Shown: in pieces, positions 60,508-64,000 of the stretch
How the letters are laid out: each line of letters opens with the position of its first letter
Numbering within the stretch: position 1 is the first letter of the stretch
NCBI RefSeq assembly: GCF_001423485.1
Contig: NZ_LMOD01000002.1
Coordinates: 274,539-338,538, forward strand
Source of the DNA: Microbacterium sp. Leaf320
Lineage (GTDB): Bacteria; Actinomycetota; Actinomycetes; Actinomycetales; Microbacteriaceae
Length of the DNA stretch: 64,000 nt
Reading direction: 5' to 3'
Made by a program: the position numbers and the translations under genes
Notes under the pieces: model-generated
What the model was told of the DNA's origin: nothing
The model's database searches: none
What the model saw: only the letters and a program-made list of their open reading frames with translations

Positions 60508-60605
60508 GTTCACAACTCCGGAAGAACGAGCGGGCCGACGCATCGGTCCCCCGGGATTCCGGGGCCGAGTCGGCGGACGCACCCGCTTCTTCCGGAGTTG
60601 TGAAC
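60508..60605. repeat. 98-base imperfect palindrome with 19-base perfect ends
   Basis: GTTCACAACTCCGGAAGAA (60508-60526) and its exact reverse complement (60587-60605) bracket a GC-rich centre that also pairs partly (GCGGG with CCCGC, CCCGGG in the middle). It lies between the gnd stop and the GNAT start and could terminate gnd, but it is much longer than needed, so a mobile palindromic element is also possible. Confidence 0.7.
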
Positions 60606-60648
60606 GTGAACCTGCGTCGGCCCCGCTCGACGATCCGCGAGAACGCGA

Positions 60649-61710
60649 TCAGGCACTGTCGGAATCCGCCTTCCGCGATCCGGCCTCGAGCACATCTCCG
60701 GCCGGCAACTCCTGATGTCCGCCGAACTGCAGACGCATCGCCGACAGCACCTGGTTGGCGAACTTGTCTTCATCGCGTGAGGCGAAGCGCTCGAACAGCG
60801 ACGCCGCGAGCACCGGCACGGGCACGCCGACATCGACGGCGGCCTTGACCGTCCAGCGTCCCTCGCCCGAGTCGGAGACCCGGCCGGCCAGACCGTCGAG
60901 CTGCGGGTTGTCGGCGAGCGCGGCAGCGGTCAGGTCGAGCAGCCACGACGAGATCACCGACCCCCGGCGCCACAGCTCGGCGACCTTCGACGTGTCGATC
61001 GGGAACTGGTAGAACTCCGGCTCTTCCAGCGGAGCGATCTCCGCCGAGTGCTCGGCCTCGCGCACCCCGGCATCCGCGTTGTGCAGCAGGTTCAGCCCCT
61101 CGGCGATCGACGCCATGATGCCGTACTCGATGCCGTTGTGCACCATCTTCACGAAGTGCCCCGCACCCGACGGTCCGCAGTGCAGGTAGCCCTGCTCCTC
61201 GGGGGTGAGGTCTCCGGTGCGGCCCGGCGTGCGCTCGATCTCGCCGACACCCGGGGCGATCGTGCGCAGCACCGGCTCGATGCGCTGAACGGCCTCATCC
61301 GGTCCGCCGACCATCAGGCAGTATCCGCGGTCGAGCCCGAAGACGCCGCCGCTCGTGCCGACGTCGACGTAGTGGATACCGCGCTCACGGAACGCCTTCG
61401 CCCGGCGCACGTCGTCGCGGTAGTTCGAGTTGCCGCCGTCGATCAGGATGTCGCCCTCGTCGAGCACCTCCGCGACCTGATCGGCGACCATGCCCGTGAG
61501 CGAGGCGGGCACCATCATCCACACGGCCCGCGGCGCCTCGAGCTTCGACGCCAGGTCGGCCATGCTGTCGGCACCTGTGGCTCCCTCGGCGACCAGCGCC
61601 TGCACGGCATCCGCGTTCACGTCGTAGACCACGCACTCGTGCCCCGCCCGCATGAGGCGGCGCACGATGTTGGCACCCATCCGGCCGAGTCCGATCATCG
61701 CCAGCTGCAT
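60649..61710 (-). CDS. gnd: 6-phosphogluconate dehydrogenase, short decarboxylating type
   Basis: This 353-residue cytosolic enzyme oxidises 6-phosphogluconate to ribulose 5-phosphate and CO2. It has the dinucleotide motif GLGRMGANIVRRLM, DVGTSGGVFGLDRGYCLMVGG, and the catalytic GHFVKMVHNGIEYG with Lys. It is the short form (about 300-350 residues, YqeC/GndA-like), distinct from the 470-residue long form. GAAGGG precedes the ATG at 61710. Confidence 0.92.
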   Translation of the reverse strand: MQLAMIGLGRMGANIVRRLMRAGHECVVYDVNADAVQALVAEGATGADSMADLASKLEAPRAVWMMVPASLTGMVADQVAEVLDEGDILIDGGNSNYRDDVRRAKAFRERGIHYVDVGTSGGVFGLDRGYCLMVGGPDEAVQRIEPVLRTIAPGVGEIERTPGRTGDLTPEEQGYLHCGPSGAGHFVKMVHNGIEYGIMASIAEGLNLLHNADAGVREAEHSAEIAPLEEPEFYQFPIDTSKVAELWRRGSVISSWLLDLTAAALADNPQLDGLAGRVSDSGEGRWTVKAAVDVGVPVPVLAASLFERFASRDEDKFANQVLSAMRLQFGGHQELPAGDVLEAGSRKADSDSA

Positions 61711-61806
61711 GAGAATCCCTTCGTCCCCGCCCCCGGTGAGCCGAGTCGGGGCAATCCTGGCACGGTCGGGGTGGGTGCTCAATGGTGTGGCGGCGGTGTG
61801 TGCTCT

Positions 61807-61820
61807 CGTGCGGGGTCAGT
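61807..61820 (-). repeat. single element of the ACTGACC repeat family
   Basis: CGTGCGGGGTCAGT followed by CGTGCATGCG matches, in reverse complement, ACTGACCCCGCACG at 4367-4380 over 14 bases. It lies in a 275-base gap between divergent genes that otherwise shows no gene. Confidence 0.5.
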
Positions 61821-61985
61821 CGTGCATGCGCGACGTCGGTTTCGGATGCCGAAGTCGCCCCGCCACGCATCGCGGTGCGGTGCGCACGCACCCCGCGAGC
61901 GACCTGACGGCATACGCCGGCATCCCGATACCCTGGGACCGTTGATCGCGCGGGGGAGCTGCGCGACCTGACGACCGGAGACCTG

Positions 61986-62966
61986 ATGCCTTCACCGCGC
62001 TTTCGCGCCTTCGCCGCATTCGCCCTCGCAGCCCTCGGCGCCGCAGCGCTCGCGAGTTGCACCGCGTCCGCCGACACCAGCGGGAACGGGCCGACCGAGG
62101 CGAGTGTCGCCGTGCTCGACGAGTTCTTCGCCCACCTCGAGAACGGCGAGTCCACCGATGCTGCGGCGATGACGAGCATCGACTTCCCCGCCGAGTTCAT
62201 CGACGAGGACTTCTACGCGGCATCCGCTGCCCTGCCGTCTGACGCGAAAGTCGTCGACGTCAAGGGCAGCGACGAGCACACCGTCACGGCGATCGTCGAG
62301 TACGTGCTCGATGATCCCGATCAGCCGATGACGGCGACCTTCAAGGTCAAGAACACCGATGGCGAGCGCCTGATCTCCTGGAGCGACGAACGGCTCGCCG
62401 TGATCAACGTCGGCTCCCCGGGGCGACTCGTGCTCAACGGCGAGATGGAGTACCCCATGAGCGCCGATGCGGAGCTGGCGTTCCTGCTGCCCGCGCTCTA
62501 CGAGTTCACCTATGACGACCCCACCGGCATCACCCAGCTCGACCCCGACGGCACGAACGAGTTCACCGTCGCGTGGCCGATGGACGATCAGCCCTCCGAC
62601 GCCGACCTTCCCGACCGCGTGAACGTGAGCACCGCGAACGTGTCTGTGGTCGCCTACGTCGAAGCAGACGTGACCGATGCCGTCGACGCGCAGATCGACG
62701 AGCTCATGGCCGCCTGCGTCGCCGAACGTCTCGCCGGCCCGTCGTGCCCCGCCTCGGTGGTGGAGTACGACAGACCGCTGGTCGATCCGTCGACCGTGGA
62801 GTGGCTGCGCGAACCCGGCTACGGCGTCAGCGGCACCGATGGGGTGGTGGAGTACTCGAAGGGATTCACTCTCCGCGCCGACGGCGACTCGTACCCGACT
62901 CCCGCCGTGTACGAGGGCACCGTGACCCGGGATGCCGCCGGTGTGGTGACCTTCACCCGGAAGTGA
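61986..62966 (+). CDS. secreted lipoprotein, unknown function
   Basis: This 326-residue protein has a signal peptide with lipobox ALASC followed by a Ser/Thr/Gly linker. The mature part shows a helical NTF2-like segment (VAVLDEFFAHLENGESTDAA) and later beta-rich domains with two Cys pairs. The repeated domain order resembles actinobacterial proteins with NTF2-like N-terminal modules next to penicillin-binding domains, but no transpeptidase motif is present. GGAGACCTG precedes the ATG. Confidence 0.75.
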   Translation: MPSPRFRAFAAFALAALGAAALASCTASADTSGNGPTEASVAVLDEFFAHLENGESTDAAAMTSIDFPAEFIDEDFYAASAALPSDAKVVDVKGSDEHTVTAIVEYVLDDPDQPMTATFKVKNTDGERLISWSDERLAVINVGSPGRLVLNGEMEYPMSADAELAFLLPALYEFTYDDPTGITQLDPDGTNEFTVAWPMDDQPSDADLPDRVNVSTANVSVVAYVEADVTDAVDAQIDELMAACVAERLAGPSCPASVVEYDRPLVDPSTVEWLREPGYGVSGTDGVVEYSKGFTLRADGDSYPTPAVYEGTVTRDAAGVVTFTRK

Positions 62967-63021
62967 GACGGGGCGACGGCGCGACGGGCCCGGTGCCGCC
63001 GCCGGATGAAAGACTTTCTTC

Positions 63022-64000
63022 ATGACCTCCGGCACGTTCGACCAGATCACTCAAGACGACCTGCGCCACGCGGGCAGCCTGAAATGGACGACGTTCCCCG
63101 ACATGATCGGCGCTTTCGTCGCCGAGATGGACTTCGGACTCGCCCCGGCCGTCACCACCGCCGTGAAGGATGCCCTCGACCTGGGCGTCACCGGCTACCT
63201 GCCCGAGAAGCTCGCGAAGGACCTCTCGGCGGCGACGGCCCGGTGGTACTCGGACTCGTACGGATGGGAGATCGCCCCCGAGCGGGTTCACCACGTGCCC
63301 GATGTGATCGCCGCGTTCGAGCTGGCGATCGACCACTTCACCACTCCCGGCTCGGCCATCATCGTGCCGACGCCCGCGTACATGCCGTTCCTCCTGGTGC
63401 CGCCGATGCGAGGCCGCCGGGTCATCGAGGTGCCGAGCATCGAGGTCGACGGGCGCTGGGTCATGGACCTGGATGCCGTCGCGCAAGCGTTCCGCGACGG
63501 CGGCGAGATGCTGGTGCTCTGCAACCCGCACAACCCCCTCGGCACGGTCGCGACGCGGGACGAGCTGCTCGCCATCGAGTCGGTCGTGACGGATGCGGGC
63601 GGCCGCGTCTTCGCCGACGAGATCCACGCGCCGATCATCTATGCCCCCGCACGGCACATCCCGTACGCCTCGGTGTCGGATGCCGCCGCAGGCCACACGT
63701 TCACCGCGACCTCCGCCTCGAAGGCGTGGAACCTCGCGGGCCTCAAGTGCGCGCAGGTCATCCTCTCGAACGACACGGATGCCGAGCTCTGGGAGCGCCT
63801 CGGATTCTGGCCGGGACACGGCACCTCGACCCTCGGAGTCATCGCGAACACCGCGGCCTACACGGCGGGCGGCGAATGGCTCGATCAGGTCGTCGACTAC
63901 CTCGACGGCAACCGGCGAATGCTGGCGCAGCTCGTCGACGAGAAGCTCGCCGGCGTGCGGATGATCGTGCCCGAGGGCAGCTACATCGCCCTGCTCGACT
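63022..64000 (+). CDS. PLP-dependent MalY/PatB-type C-S lyase, N-terminal part (3' end outside window)
   Basis: The frame is open for 326 codons to the window end. It shows fold-type I aminotransferase motifs of the MalY/PatB subgroup: VAEMDFGLAP, CNPHNPLG, ADEIHAPII, and the PLP-binding lysine in SASKAWNLAGLKCAQ. Such enzymes cleave cystathionine or cysteine S-conjugates. The family is about 390 residues, so roughly 60 residues are missing. GAAAGAC lies 8 bases before the ATG at 63022. No neighbour defines the substrate. Confidence 0.87.
   Translation, partial: MTSGTFDQITQDDLRHAGSLKWTTFPDMIGAFVAEMDFGLAPAVTTAVKDALDLGVTGYLPEKLAKDLSAATARWYSDSYGWEIAPERVHHVPDVIAAFELAIDHFTTPGSAIIVPTPAYMPFLLVPPMRGRRVIEVPSIEVDGRWVMDLDAVAQAFRDGGEMLVLCNPHNPLGTVATRDELLAIESVVTDAGGRVFADEIHAPIIYAPARHIPYASVSDAAAGHTFTATSASKAWNLAGLKCAQVILSNDTDAELWERLGFWPGHGTSTLGVIANTAAYTAGGEWLDQVVDYLDGNRRMLAQLVDEKLAGVRMIVPEGSYIALLD

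Noticed and set aside
1-64000. CRISPR array, rRNA or tRNA genes
   Set aside because: No regularly spaced identical repeats with unique spacers were seen; the short intergenic repeats are irregular. No cloverleaf or rRNA-like stretch was recognised by eye.

Overview
The window is GC-rich (about 70% by eye) chromosomal DNA with actinobacterial habits: GTG and TTG starts, many 4-base ATGA or GTGA gene overlaps, and at least a dozen genes whose start codon lies 6-7 bases after a TANNNT -10 hexamer, which points to leaderless mRNAs. Protein flavour and gene content suggest Microbacteriaceae, probably Microbacterium; that is inference, not a database result. I found no rRNA, tRNA, CRISPR array, recognisable insertion sequence or replication origin.

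Layout. 1-20.9 kb is mostly housekeeping and accessory metabolism: a MarR fragment, an MHS-family transporter, CsbD, an SDR/DUF2867 protein, a BCCT betaine transporter, an AarF/UbiB-like kinase, an autoregulated PadR gene, an ECF42-type sigma factor with its DGPF partner, a glycosyltransferase, map, a leaderless XRE regulator with an SDR, a divergent ArsR/MFS pair, a panC-panB operon led by a DUF2520 protein, and a SulP transporter.

20.9-36.3 kb is a sugar-acid (glucarate/galactarate type) locus. It holds glucarate dehydratase, an alpha-ketoglutarate semialdehyde dehydrogenase, 5-dehydro-4-deoxyglucarate dehydratase, a second glucarate-dehydratase-like enolase, two D-2-hydroxyacid dehydrogenases, a LysR regulator, and a peptide-type ABC importer whose binding protein and permeases (26-30 kb) are separated from its fused double ATPase (34.6-36.3 kb). 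Promoters of three operons here share sequence blocks, so the locus looks like one regulon. 36.5-42.5 kb is a second importer: iron/sugar-phosphate-type binding protein, ATPase, double permease, LacI regulator and a class III phosphodiesterase.

43.2-55.5 kb is a defence island inserted among ordinary genes. It contains three adjacent predicted PD-(D/E)XK-fold proteins (one an HsdR N-terminal-like protein without helicase), a SIR2-HerA-KTSC operon, a convergent six-helix SLATT/DUF4231-like membrane protein, an HNH nuclease, and a complete NgoMIV-like restriction-modification pair predicted to act on GCCGGC. The 46-50 kb part is visibly richer in A/T than its flanks. An SDR gene sits inside the island. 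The HNH gene is flanked by two diverged, roughly 95% identical copies of that SDR gene's 3' end plus terminator, which looks like an integration scar.

55.5-64 kb returns to ordinary small genes: lipoproteins, DUF1428, TetR, a dihydrofolate-reductase-like protein, VOC, two GNATs, a short-type 6-phosphogluconate dehydrogenase and a truncated MalY/PatB-type lyase. Three kinds of intergenic repeat recur or stand out: GGCCACTT/ACTGACC units (4.3, 36.3 and 61.8 kb), GTTGAGCGAG...ACGAAACGC units (14.3, 42.5 and 57.0 kb), and a 98-base hairpin at 60.5 kb.
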